A stretch of 64,000 bases of DNA. It comes from Rhodobacteraceae bacterium M382 (GTDB taxonomy: Bacteria > Pseudomonadota > Alphaproteobacteria > Rhodobacterales > Rhodobacteraceae). Location: NCBI GenBank assembly GCA_025141015.1, contig CP081098.1:3850501-3914500 (forward strand). The letters are read 5' to 3'. The notes beneath the pieces were generated by a model. That model worked only from the letters and a program-made list of their open reading frames with translations. It made no database searches and was not told where the DNA came from. A program made the position numbers and the translations under genes. Of this stretch, positions 54,086 to 62,438 are shown piece after piece (position 1 is the stretch's first letter; the number at the start of each line of letters is the position of its first letter).

Positions 54086-54820
54086 ATGCCAGCCCCCACG
54101 TCAGATGACGCAATCCTGTCCCTCCAAAATGCGTCTCTGTCGCTGAATGGCAATACCGGCACCGTGGATATTCTGCGCGGAATCTCATTGGATGTGCCCG
54201 CCGGACAAACCTTGGGGCTGGTTGGGCCATCAGGATCGGGGAAATCGTCATTGCTGATGGTCATGGGCGGGCTGGAACAGGCAACTGGGGGCACAGTCAC
54301 AGCACTGGGACACGATCTGACTGCAATGTCCGAAGACCAACTGGCCCGGTTTCGCCGTGACCATATGGGCGTTGTCTTCCAAAGCTTCCATTTGATTCCG
54401 ACCATGACGGCATTGGAAAATGTCGCCACACCGCTGGAATTGGCACATGATCCCGATGCTTTTTCCAAAGCGCAAGACGCGCTGGCAGCCGTCGGGTTGT
54501 CCCACCGCGAAGGCCATTTCCCCGCCCAATTGTCGGGCGGCGAACAACAGCGCGTGGCCCTGGCACGCGCCACTGCACCGCGCCCCAAGATCCTGCTGGC
54601 TGACGAACCCACCGGCAATCTGGACGGAACCACCGGCGCGACAATCATGGATTTGTTGTTCGATCTGCAAAAACGTCATGGATCGACACTGGTCATCGTC
54701 ACACATGCCCCCGAACTCGCCGCGCGCTGTGATCAGGTGGTTCACCTGCGAGACGGACGCATTGATGGGCCCGAAACCACCGGCCTGCCCTCCGACCAAC
54801 CTTCGGAGGCCGCAGAATGA
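54086..54820 (+). CDS. ybbA: ABC transporter ATP-binding protein (YbbA-like)
   Basis: A 244-residue LolD/MacB-type ATPase. Walker A is GPSGSGKSS, the Q-loop is VVFQSFHLIPTMTALENV, the signature is LSGGEQQRVALARA, and Walker B is ILLADEPTGNLD. The A-D-E-P variant is the family norm. The start was placed at ATG 54086. It overlaps the permease gene by four bases and stands opposite tesA. It powers an extrusion or lipid-related MacB-like transporter. Confidence 0.92.
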   Translation: MPAPTSDDAILSLQNASLSLNGNTGTVDILRGISLDVPAGQTLGLVGPSGSGKSSLLMVMGGLEQATGGTVTALGHDLTAMSEDQLARFRRDHMGVVFQSFHLIPTMTALENVATPLELAHDPDAFSKAQDALAAVGLSHREGHFPAQLSGGEQQRVALARATAPRPKILLADEPTGNLDGTTGATIMDLLFDLQKRHGSTLVIVTHAPELAARCDQVVHLRDGRIDGPETTGLPSDQPSEAAE

Positions 54821-57327
54821 GCCTGGCGCTGCGGCTTGCCTGGCGGGATCTGCGGGGCGGATTGCGCGGGTTTCGGATCTTTTTGGCTTGTCTGACCTTG
54901 GGTGTCGCGGTCATTGCTGCCATCGGATCGGTGCGCAGCTCGATTGAAACCGGGCTGACACGCGAAGGCTCCACGTTGTTGGGCGGCGACGCCGAAATGG
55001 AATTTACCTTTCGCTTTGCCGATGAACGGGAACGCACCTGGATCACCGATACGGCGCTGAAGGTTTCCGAAGTTGTCGAATTCCGTTCTATGGCGGTGGT
55101 CGGCGACGAACGCGCCCTGACCCAGGTCAAGGCCGTCGATGACGCCTATCCGCTGGTCGGGCAAATTCGGCTGACACCCGACATGGCTCTGGATGCTGCC
55201 CTGCGAGGGACTGATGAACACCCGGGCGCGATCATGGACCGCGTCTTGTCCGATCGCCTGGGCCTGGGGGTCGGAGACACGTTCAATCTGGGCGGGCAGA
55301 GCTTTGTTCTGGCGGCTCTGATCCACACGGAACCGGACGCAGCTGCCAGCGGTTTTGCACTGGGACCACGAACAATGGTTCTGACCGAAGACCTCCAACA
55401 GTCTGGCCTGTTGGCTCCTGGCACGCTGTTCTCCACCAAATACCGCATGACCCTGCCCGAGGGTACCGACCTGGAAATCCTGTCCACCCAGGCCCGTGAT
55501 AGGTTTGAATCTACCGGTATGCGCTGGACAGATTCACGCAATGGTGCGCCCGGGATTTCTGAATTCGTTGGGCGTCTGGGCGCATTCCTGGTGCTGGTTG
55601 GATTGTCCGGCCTGGCCGTCGGCGGCGTGGGCGTTTCTGCTGCGGTACGGGCCTATTTGGCCACCAAGACTGAAACCATCGCAACGCTGCGCACGCTTGG
55701 CGCGACCCGCCAAACAATCTTTCGAATGTTTTTCTTGCAGATTGGCGCGCTCACTTTGGTGGGGATCACTCTGGGTCTGCTGCTGGGTGGGATCGGTCCG
55801 GTGTTGCTGGGGCCGGTGCTGGCTGCGCAACTGCCGTTCCCCGCCGTTTTCACCGTGTTCCCCTCGGCCTTGGCCGAAGCAGCACTCTATGGTGCGCTCA
55901 CCGCCTTTCTCTTTACTCTCTGGCCCTTGGCCCGCGCCGAAGGCATCCGTCCAGCGTCCTTGTTTCGCGATGCTCCGGAGACCCGCAACCGACTGCCCGC
56001 GCCGCGTTTTCTGTTCGCCACCTTGATGGCGCTGATCATCCTGGTAGGATCCGCCGCCTGGTTCAGCGGATCGACAGAATTGACGCTCTGGACCGCGGCC
56101 GGGTTGATGGGCGCCTTTGTCCTGTTGATCTTTGCTGCGCTGTTGATCCGCGCCCTGGCCCGCATGGCCACCCCCATTGGACGCCATCACCCGGCGTTTC
56201 GCTGGGCGCTGGCCGCGTTGGGGGCCGCGCGCGACACCACCACGCCTGCGGTTCTGTCGCTGGGGTTGGCGCTGTCCGTTCTGGCCGCAATCGGACAAAT
56301 CGACGGCAATATGCGTCGGGCCATTTCCGACAACCTACCCGATGTTGCGCCCTCCTATTTCTTTGTTGATATCCAACGCGATCAGATGCCCGGATTTTCG
56401 CAACGGCTGAATGACGACCCAACCGTGTCCAAGGTCGAAAGCGCCCCGATGCTGCGCGGTGTGATTACCAAGATCAACGATACCCCTGCGCGTGAAATCG
56501 CTGGCGATCACTGGGTTATCCAAGGGGATCGTGGCATCACCTATGCGGGACAAAAGCCTGCCGACACCAAAATCACGGCGGGCAGCTGGTGGCCGGACGA
56601 TTACACCGGACCGCCTCAGATCAGCTTTGCCGCGGAAGAGGCCGAAGAACTCGACCTGAGCCTGGGTGATACGCTGACCGTCAATATTCTGGGGCGCGAC
56701 ATCACAGCCACCATCACCAGCTTCCGTGATGTTGATTTTTCCACAGCAGGAATGGGTTTTGTTCTGGCCATGAATGAAAATGCTCTGGCCGGCGCACCGC
56801 ACAGCTTTATTGCGACAGTCTATGCAGATCCCGGATCCGAAGCCGTCATCCTGCGCGACCTGGCCAGCCAGTTTCCCAATATCACTGCGATCCGGGTGCG
56901 CGATGCGATTGACCGGGTTTCCGATATTCTGAGATCGCTCGCCTCGGCCACTGCCTATGGGGCAGCGGCCACCATGTTGACCGGGTTTCTGGTCTTGTTG
57001 GGCACTGCTGCTGCGGCGGAACCGGCACAGCGTTACGAGGCCGCAATCCTCAAATCCCTCGGCGCGCCTCGGCGCACCATTCTGTTCAGCTTTGCCTTGC
57101 GCGCGGTGCTGTTGGGTGCGGGCGCGGGCGGGGTGGCTCTGGCTGCGGGTCTCACCGGATCATGGGCCGTGAGCCGCTTTGTCTTTGAAACCAGTTTTCA
57201 GGTGATCTGGCCCAATGCCATTGCGATCATCAGCGCTGGTGTGATCAGCACGTTGCTGGCGGGGCTGGCGTTTGCCTGGCGACCGCTCTCGACCCGTCCC
57301 GCCCGCATCCTGCGGGCCCGGGACTGA
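54817..57327 (+). CDS. ybbP: FtsX-like ABC transporter permease (YbbP-like)
   Basis: An 836-residue membrane protein with one N-terminal helix, a large periplasmic domain, FtsX-type helices (LVLVGLSGLAVGGVGVSAAVRAYLATKT), two further inner helices, a second periplasmic domain and a second FtsX set at the C-terminus (GFLVLLGTAAAAEPAQRYEAAILKSLGA). This ten-helix layout is that of YbbP. With YbbA it probably handles lipophilic compounds released or processed by TesA. Confidence 0.92.
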   Translation: MSLALRLAWRDLRGGLRGFRIFLACLTLGVAVIAAIGSVRSSIETGLTREGSTLLGGDAEMEFTFRFADERERTWITDTALKVSEVVEFRSMAVVGDERALTQVKAVDDAYPLVGQIRLTPDMALDAALRGTDEHPGAIMDRVLSDRLGLGVGDTFNLGGQSFVLAALIHTEPDAAASGFALGPRTMVLTEDLQQSGLLAPGTLFSTKYRMTLPEGTDLEILSTQARDRFESTGMRWTDSRNGAPGISEFVGRLGAFLVLVGLSGLAVGGVGVSAAVRAYLATKTETIATLRTLGATRQTIFRMFFLQIGALTLVGITLGLLLGGIGPVLLGPVLAAQLPFPAVFTVFPSALAEAALYGALTAFLFTLWPLARAEGIRPASLFRDAPETRNRLPAPRFLFATLMALIILVGSAAWFSGSTELTLWTAAGLMGAFVLLIFAALLIRALARMATPIGRHHPAFRWALAALGAARDTTTPAVLSLGLALSVLAAIGQIDGNMRRAISDNLPDVAPSYFFVDIQRDQMPGFSQRLNDDPTVSKVESAPMLRGVITKINDTPAREIAGDHWVIQGDRGITYAGQKPADTKITAGSWWPDDYTGPPQISFAAEEAEELDLSLGDTLTVNILGRDITATITSFRDVDFSTAGMGFVLAMNENALAGAPHSFIATVYADPGSEAVILRDLASQFPNITAIRVRDAIDRVSDILRSLASATAYGAAATMLTGFLVLLGTAAAAEPAQRYEAAILKSLGAPRRTILFSFALRAVLLGAGAGGVALAAGLTGSWAVSRFVFETSFQVIWPNAIAIISAGVISTLLAGLAFAWRPLSTRPARILRARD

Positions 57328-57370
57328 CGGCTACAGCTGATACCGGATTGCAGGCCAGTGGATCTTTGAT

Positions 57371-57817
57371 TTAGCGGGCACATTGTACCGGTTGCAGGAT
57401 CCGCATCAGATCCAGATTGTCACAGACCAGCGCCTCGAGCGTGATGTCATCCAGCGAGGCGTAAAACGCCTGCGCAGCGTCTGCCAAAGCCAGCTTCAAC
57501 CGGCAGGCTTCGGTCAACGGGCAGGTATTATCTGCATCGGCAAAACATTCGGCGATCGGCAAACCGCCTTCGATGTGCCGAAACACATCACCAATCCGGA
57601 TCTGATCCGCAGGCCGGGCAAGATTCATGCCACCGTTGCGGCCCCTTTGGGTGTGCAGAAAATCCAGCTGGCTCAGCTGGTTGATCACCTGCGCCAGATG
57701 GTTCTCCGAAATATTGCAGCATTCCGCGATTTCCGCCTTGGTGACCAGTCGGTCTTCATTGGCTGCACAGAACATCAGCAATCGAATCGCTATGTTGGTT
57801 CTCTTGGTAATACGCAT
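57371..57817 (-). CDS. Rrf2-family regulator (NsrR-like)
   Basis: 148 residues from ATG 57817 (GGAAGG upstream); ATG 57838 would add seven residues. The winged helix (VTKAEIAECCNISENHLAQVINQLSQLDFLHTQRGRNGGM) is typical. Three cysteines C91, C99 and C105 (ECFADADNTCPLTEAC) can bind an iron-sulfur cluster, as in the nitric-oxide sensor NsrR. The ligand sensed, NO or iron/cluster status, is inferred. It is divergent from the ChaC-like gene. Confidence 0.85.
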   Translation of the reverse strand: MRITKRTNIAIRLLMFCAANEDRLVTKAEIAECCNISENHLAQVINQLSQLDFLHTQRGRNGGMNLARPADQIRIGDVFRHIEGGLPIAECFADADNTCPLTEACRLKLALADAAQAFYASLDDITLEALVCDNLDLMRILQPVQCAR

Positions 57818-57847
57818 CGTATCAGCGCCTTCCGCCATTCAACTCCA

Positions 57848-57857
57848 AAGATGTATT
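57848..57857. promoter_or_regulatory. Possible NsrR half-site
   Basis: AAGATGTATT resembles one arm of the NsrR operator (AAGATGYATTT) and lies ten bases upstream of the Rrf2 start region. The matching second arm is not evident, so this is weak. Confidence 0.25.
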
Positions 57858-57879
57858 GCACATTTCCCAATTTGGCTGT

Positions 57880-57909
57880 TTGACATATATCAATTGCTCA
57901 TCTTCTAAA
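57880..57909 (+). promoter_or_regulatory. Candidate promoter of the ChaC-like gene
   Basis: A perfect -35 hexamer TTGACA (57880-57885) is followed after 18 bases by TCTAAA (57904-57909), just before the proposed TTG start. The close spacing implies a very short leader. Confidence 0.35.
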
Positions 57910-57925
57910 TCGACCGGAACGTCCC

Positions 57926-58495
57926 TTGGAACACCCTTATTTCTTTGGCTATGGCAGCCTGGTGAATGCCGCGACCCATGATTTTTCCGATCCGCAGCCT
58001 GCCCACCTGTCTGGATGGCGCCGCGCCTGGCGGCACACGGATCTGCGCCCGGTCGCCTTTTTGACAGCCGTTCCGGCCCCCGGGCACGAGATCGCCGGCA
58101 TGATCGCCCAAGTTCCTCACGCCGATTGGCAGGCGCTGGACCAACGCGAATGGGCATATGATCGCATCCCTGCCACGCAGGCAATCAGCCACGCTTTGCC
58201 AGACAGTCCAGAAATCTCGGTCTATGCTGTACCCGAGGAACACCACAAGGGAAGCACCACCGAACATCCCGTCTTGCTCAGCTATCTTGATGTGGTGATC
58301 CAGGGGTACCTGCGCCATTTTGGCGAAGACGGGGTTCGGCACTTCTTTGACACCACCGACGGGTGGGACGCCCCGTTTCTTGATGACCGAACCGCGCCGC
58401 GCTATCCGCGCCATCAACGCCTCAACTCCGACGAAACTGCATTGGTCAACGACCACCTGGCCCGTATCGGTGTGCAGCTGATCGCCCAGGTCTGA
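57926..58495 (+). CDS. Gamma-glutamylcyclotransferase (ChaC/AIG2-like fold)
   Basis: A 189-residue protein that begins at a TTG; there is no in-frame ATG nearby. It opens with FFGYGSLVNAAT, the YGSL substrate-cradle motif of gamma-glutamylcyclotransferase-like folds, and an acidic residue in LDQREWAYDR is the likely catalytic Glu. ChaC enzymes cleave glutathione to 5-oxoproline and Cys-Gly; AIG2-like members act on other gamma-glutamyl amines. Which applies is unclear. It is followed by gltX on the same strand after 75 bases. Confidence 0.78.
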   Translation: MEHPYFFGYGSLVNAATHDFSDPQPAHLSGWRRAWRHTDLRPVAFLTAVPAPGHEIAGMIAQVPHADWQALDQREWAYDRIPATQAISHALPDSPEISVYAVPEEHHKGSTTEHPVLLSYLDVVIQGYLRHFGEDGVRHFFDTTDGWDAPFLDDRTAPRYPRHQRLNSDETALVNDHLARIGVQLIAQV

Positions 58496-58570
58496 AACAC
58501 CCGGGTTCCCTGTAGAAACTGGACAATCCCACCTGCCTGTGACAAGGGAAGCGGCAACAGGAGACCGCTC

Positions 58571-59896
58571 ATGACCACCACCCGTTTTGCCCCGTCGCCC
58601 ACCGGCTATATCCACGTTGGCAACCTGCGCACTGCGCTGATGAACTATCTGATCGCCCGCAAGGCTGGCGGTACGTTCATCCTGCGCATCGACGACACAG
58701 ATCCAGAACGTTCCAAGGAAGAATACGTCGACGCGATCAAACAGGATCTGGAATGGTTGGGCATCCAATGGGATCGGGTCGAACGTCAATCCGAGCGGCT
58801 GGACCGCTATGCCGACGCCGCCGACAAGCTGCGAAGCATCTCACGATTTTACGAGGCGTTCGAGACTCCGGTTGAATTGGACCTGAAACGCAAAAAGCAG
58901 CTCAATATGGGCAAGCCACCGGTCTATGACCGCGCAGCTCTTTCGCTGAGTGATGATGAAAAGGCTGCTCTGCGCGCTGAACGCGGCAACGGCGTGTGGC
59001 GGTTCAAGCTGGACCACCAGCGCATTGAATGGAACGATGGCGTACTGGGTGACATCTCGATCGATGCGGCTTCGGTTTCAGATCCGGTGCTGATCCGCGG
59101 TGATGGCCAGGTGCTGTACACGATTGCTTCGGTTGTCGATGACACCGACATGGGCGTGACCCATGTTGTGCGCGGATCGGACCATGTCACCAACACCGCC
59201 ACCCAAATCCAGATCATCCAGGCATTGGGCGGCAACGTGCCAAACTTTGCCCACCACTCTCTGCTGACTGGCCCCCAGGGCGAAGCGCTGTCCAAACGTC
59301 TGGGCACGTTGGCGCTGCGCGATTTGCGCGAACAGGGCGTGCAGCCCATGGCTCTGCTGTCGTTGATGGCACGGCTGGGGTCTTCGGATCCGGTTGAATT
59401 GCGCACAGACATGGCCGAACTGATTGATGGGTTTGACATCAACCGTTTTGGCGCGGCCCCGACCAAATTCGACGTTCAGGACCTGTTTCCGCTGACCGCC
59501 CGTTATTTGCAAGGTCTGCCCCTGGACGCAGTGCAATCCCGGATCGACGATCTGGGCGTTCCCGCAGACCGTGCCGCGGCCTTCTGGGACATGGCACGGG
59601 AAAACATCACCACGCTTGCAGATCTGGAAACCTGGTCCAAACTGTGCCGCGATGGGGCCGACCCGCTGATTGACGACGAAGATCGTGACTTCATCGCCCA
59701 GGCCATGTCCCTGCTGCCCGAAGGACCCTATGACGCCGATACCTGGGGCACTTGGACCAAAGCTGTCAAGGAGGCCACCGGCCGCAAGGGCAAAGGTTTG
59801 TTCATGCCCCTGCGCAAAGCCGTCACCGGCATGGAACGCGGCCCCGACATGAGCACGCTGATGTCCTTGATGCAGGTCGTTCGGGCCAAATCCTGA
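58571..59896 (+). CDS. gltX: Glutamyl-tRNA synthetase
   Basis: A 441-residue class I synthetase. HIGH reads HVGN in FAPSPTGYIHVGNLRTAL (residues 7-24), and KMSKS reads LSKRLG (240-245). The zinc-binding insert cysteines of longer GltX forms are absent. GGAG precedes the ATG. Many alphaproteobacteria encode two GltX proteins, one specialised for tRNA-Gln charging before amidation; this ~440-residue form may be one of the pair. Essential for Glu-tRNA, and with GatCAB for Gln-tRNA. Confidence 0.94.
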   Translation: MTTTRFAPSPTGYIHVGNLRTALMNYLIARKAGGTFILRIDDTDPERSKEEYVDAIKQDLEWLGIQWDRVERQSERLDRYADAADKLRSISRFYEAFETPVELDLKRKKQLNMGKPPVYDRAALSLSDDEKAALRAERGNGVWRFKLDHQRIEWNDGVLGDISIDAASVSDPVLIRGDGQVLYTIASVVDDTDMGVTHVVRGSDHVTNTATQIQIIQALGGNVPNFAHHSLLTGPQGEALSKRLGTLALRDLREQGVQPMALLSLMARLGSSDPVELRTDMAELIDGFDINRFGAAPTKFDVQDLFPLTARYLQGLPLDAVQSRIDDLGVPADRAAAFWDMARENITTLADLETWSKLCRDGADPLIDDEDRDFIAQAMSLLPEGPYDADTWGTWTKAVKEATGRKGKGLFMPLRKAVTGMERGPDMSTLMSLMQVVRAKS

Positions 59897-59908
59897 ACCG
59901 ACCGCAGG

Positions 59909-60820
59909 TCAGTCTTGTGACTGACTTCGAAAACTGCGCGGCGACTGACCGGTCGCCGCCACAAACGCCCGGCTAAAGGCGGTCCGGCTTTGAAACCCGA
60001 CCTCGGCGCTGATCCGTTTGACGGGCATTTCGCTGTTGCGCAGCAGGTCTGCTGCCTTTTGCATCCTCAGATCCCGCAACAATTCCATCGGTCCAGCGCC
60101 ATAGGCATCGGCGAACCGCTGGGCCAGGCTCGACCGGCTCATCCCAGACAGAGTTGCCAGACTGTCCAGCGAATGCTCCTGTCCCGGACTCTCCAGCATT
60201 GCGGCCAGCACCGGCCACAGCCGCGCATCCCGCAGCGCCATCATCCAGGACATACCAGCCCCTGCCTGTTCCATGTGATGACGCATCAGCCCGATCATGG
60301 CCTGCAACAGCAACGCACGGATCATCGCCCGGCTTCCCAGCTTGGGCTCCGCGATTTCTGACAGGATCTGTTCTACCGGTGCCGCCAAATCCGGGTTGCG
60401 GATCACGTCGTCCACGATTGGCTCGCGCACCAGGTCCACCACATTCCCCAAATCGCGCAGCGACAGGGTGATATGAGCGCACAGGGCCACCATCCCGCCT
60501 TCTGGCGATTGGGCTGCGCTGCCATGCACCAGATGCACCAGGTTCAAACCGGCCGGCTGACACTCCGGAACCGGTTGAACACGGGTTCCGAAACTGCGCA
60601 GCACATGCGAACGCAAGGCCGGAATGACCACCACACTTCCGCGCGCCACAGGAAGAGTTTTCTGCCCGGGAATCACGATTTCCCCCTCTCCCGCCAGCAC
60701 GTAATGCAACGTCGCCGTGCTGTCCTGCCCCAATCCCAGATCACAGCGCCCGTTCAATTCGCACAGGGCAAACGGGGCTGCGTCGATCTGCATGCGATCT
60801 AGTATGAAATCGGTATCCAT
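59909..60820 (-). CDS. AraC-family transcriptional regulator
   Basis: A 303-residue protein from ATG 60820 (MDTDFILDRMQIDAA). The N-terminal cupin-like effector domain (HYVLAGEGEIVIPGQ, RGSVVVIPALRSH) is of the CupinAraC_N2 type. Two C-terminal helix-turn-helix units carry ATLSGMSRSSLAQRFADAYG and ISAEVGFQSRTAFSRAFVAATG. It is divergent from the secreted hydrolase gene, with a two-copy direct repeat between them. The frame remains open for 1.3 kb upstream, but that stretch is antisense to the next two genes and not coding. Confidence 0.9.
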   Translation of the reverse strand: MDTDFILDRMQIDAAPFALCELNGRCDLGLGQDSTATLHYVLAGEGEIVIPGQKTLPVARGSVVVIPALRSHVLRSFGTRVQPVPECQPAGLNLVHLVHGSAAQSPEGGMVALCAHITLSLRDLGNVVDLVREPIVDDVIRNPDLAAPVEQILSEIAEPKLGSRAMIRALLLQAMIGLMRHHMEQAGAGMSWMMALRDARLWPVLAAMLESPGQEHSLDSLATLSGMSRSSLAQRFADAYGAGPMELLRDLRMQKAADLLRNSEMPVKRISAEVGFQSRTAFSRAFVAATGQSPRSFRSQSQD

Positions 60821-60847
60821 GCTGGCATTTGGCACAATGGCCGGACG

Positions 60848-60901
60848 AAATGATACATCTTTCTGCGCTTTTGCACCATTTCTGGACCAAATGATACATC
60901 T
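60848..60901. promoter_or_regulatory. Two direct repeats, probable AraC-regulator sites
   Basis: AAATGATACATCT occurs at 60848-60860 and again, identical, at 60889-60901. The 41-base period equals about four helical turns, so both copies face the same side of DNA, as AraC-type dimers require. They lie between the divergent regulator and hydrolase genes. Confidence 0.65.
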
Positions 60902-60943
60902 CTTCCACCACCTTGGTGATATCCACAACTCAGGAGACCCAAA

Positions 60944-61756
60944 ATGTGCAATGATCATGACCACGGAAAACTCACCCGTCGGGATGCCCTGCGGGGGGCG
61001 CTGGCCACAGGCGCAGCAGCCGCCACTCTGACCGGAGCCACCGCTGCTCAGGCACAGGAGAACCCCTATGCAGATCCGGCCAGCCCGGCCCTGCCCCCCA
61101 GCAACATGAAGCTGGACCTTAGCCGCGCGGCGCTGGTGGTGACCGATCCCCAGATCGACTTCCTGCACCCTGATGGGGTGACCTGGGGTGTCGTCGGCGC
61201 ATCGGTGACCGAACATGACACCGTCGACAACATCGAACGGCTGTTCAAATCGGCCAAGGCCGCCGGGATCACTGTCGCTGTGTCGCCACATTACTATTAC
61301 CCGACAGATCATGGCTGGAAGTTCGAAGGCGCGCTGGAAAAGCTGATGCACAAAATCGGCATGTTCGACCGCAAGGGGGCCCTGAATCTTGACGGGTTTG
61401 ACGGCTCGGGCGCGGATTGGATGCCCCAGTACAAACAATACATCGAAGACGGCAAGACCATCGTCACATCGCCACACAAAGTCTATGGAAATGACACCAA
61501 TGACCTGTCGCTGCAATTGCGCAAACGTGGGATAGATCAGGTGATCCTTGCAGGCATGTCCGCCAATCTGTGCACCGAAAGCCACATGCGTGAACTGTTG
61601 GAGCAGGGTTTCGAAGTCGCTGTGGTCCGCGACGCCACCGCAGCCGCAAAACTGCCCGAGGGCGACGGATACCAGGCCGCGTTGATCAATTTCCGCTATA
61701 TGGCAAACGCGCTCTGGACTACCGAACATGTCCAAGGCCTGCTGGCAGCCGGGTGA
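60944..61756 (+). CDS. Isochorismatase-family cysteine hydrolase, Tat-exported
   Basis: A 270-residue protein with AGGAG before the ATG. The N-terminus KLTRRDALRGALATGAAAATL is a twin-arginine signal. The catalytic triad of cysteine hydrolases is seen as Asp68 (VVTDPQIDF), Lys179 (SPHKVYGND) and Cys210 (MSANLCTESH). The family hydrolyses amides, N-carbamoyl compounds or isochorismate; periplasmic members are uncommon. Expression is probably switched by the divergent AraC regulator. Confidence 0.85.
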   Translation: MCNDHDHGKLTRRDALRGALATGAAAATLTGATAAQAQENPYADPASPALPPSNMKLDLSRAALVVTDPQIDFLHPDGVTWGVVGASVTEHDTVDNIERLFKSAKAAGITVAVSPHYYYPTDHGWKFEGALEKLMHKIGMFDRKGALNLDGFDGSGADWMPQYKQYIEDGKTIVTSPHKVYGNDTNDLSLQLRKRGIDQVILAGMSANLCTESHMRELLEQGFEVAVVRDATAAAKLPEGDGYQAALINFRYMANALWTTEHVQGLLAAG

Positions 61757-61776
61757 TCCTGCCCCGCGCACAGACC

Positions 61777-61812
61777 GCATCGCCATGGGGGGCTTGCCCC
61801 CCATGGCGATGC
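61777..61812 (+). terminator. Long perfect hairpin after the hydrolase gene
   Basis: GCATCGCCATGGGGGGC (61777-61793) and GCCCCCCATGGCGATGC (61796-61812) are 17-base perfect arms with a two-base loop. No T-run follows. It is the first of two neighbouring palindromes and resembles the GGGGGCAGAGCCCCC unit at 4206-4220 in its G/C block, so it may be a dispersed repeat as well as a terminator. Confidence 0.6.
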
Positions 61813-61823
61813 CCGGCCCAACG

Positions 61824-61854
61824 CTTGTGGCAGCATCTTTGATGCTGACACAAG
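61824..61854. repeat. Second palindrome of the tandem pair
   Basis: CTTGTG (61824-61829) and CAGCATC (61831-61837) pair with GATGCTG (61841-61847) and CACAAG (61849-61854), with a single mismatch (G61830/A61848) and loop TTT. Together with 61777-61812 it fills the gap between two convergent genes. Confidence 0.55.
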
Positions 61855-61878
61855 GGGCGGGAGCGCACCATGGGCTGG

Positions 61879-62307
61879 TCAGACAGGGAACACTGTCCAC
61901 ATCCGCCCCAGATCTTGCACCCCTGCCCGGATCAACTCCTCCAGAACATCCAATTCGATGTCTTGCAGCTTGTTCACATACAGACAGGACTTTCCCGTCT
62001 TGTGCTTGCCCAATCGGGACAGGATCGCGCCATAGTCCTGATACCCCGGCATGATGTAGAGTGAAAACGCACCTTTGCGCACAGCAAAGCCGGTCGCCAG
62101 AAAATCTCCACTCCGCCCGCTGTTGTACACATAGTGATAGCGCCCGTAGCCAACGATTGACTCGCCCCACATCTGGGGCTCGAATCCGGTTGCCCGCTGA
62201 AACACACTGTCCAGTTGTCGCGCCTGCAGAGCCCGTCGCTCGGGCACGACAGCCGTCAGAAAGGTTGACACACTTTGCCCTGTTGGAATGGTCTTGTTGG
62301 TGCTCAT
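61879..62307 (-). CDS. DUF1801 (YdhG-like) domain protein
   Basis: 142 residues from ATG 62307. The DUF1801 core is visible: SVSTFLTAVVPERRALQARQLDSVFQ, MWGESIVGYGRYHYVYNSGR, FSLYIMPGYQ, and LGKHKTGKSCLYVNKLQDIE. Function of the domain is unknown; members include stress-linked proteins. A longer frame to 62358 offers no better start. No ribosome site is clear. Confidence 0.85.
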   Translation of the reverse strand: MSTNKTIPTGQSVSTFLTAVVPERRALQARQLDSVFQRATGFEPQMWGESIVGYGRYHYVYNSGRSGDFLATGFAVRKGAFSLYIMPGYQDYGAILSRLGKHKTGKSCLYVNKLQDIELDVLEELIRAGVQDLGRMWTVFPV

Positions 62308-62438
62308 GGCAGCAAGACTACTGCCCATGCTCTCGCCCGGACAGTCTGCCGTTGTCACATTAACTTGAGCGGGCTGCGCGCTGGACTTGGTTTAGAGTTG
62401 CCCCATGTTTTGCCCAAGCATACAGGGAGTTTTAAAAA

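Noticed and set aside
60821-62170. Upstream extension of the AraC-regulator frame (to 753 residues)
   Set aside because: The extra sequence is antisense to the isochorismatase-like gene and overlaps the DUF1801 gene in another frame; the AraC cupin domain begins only at about 60820.
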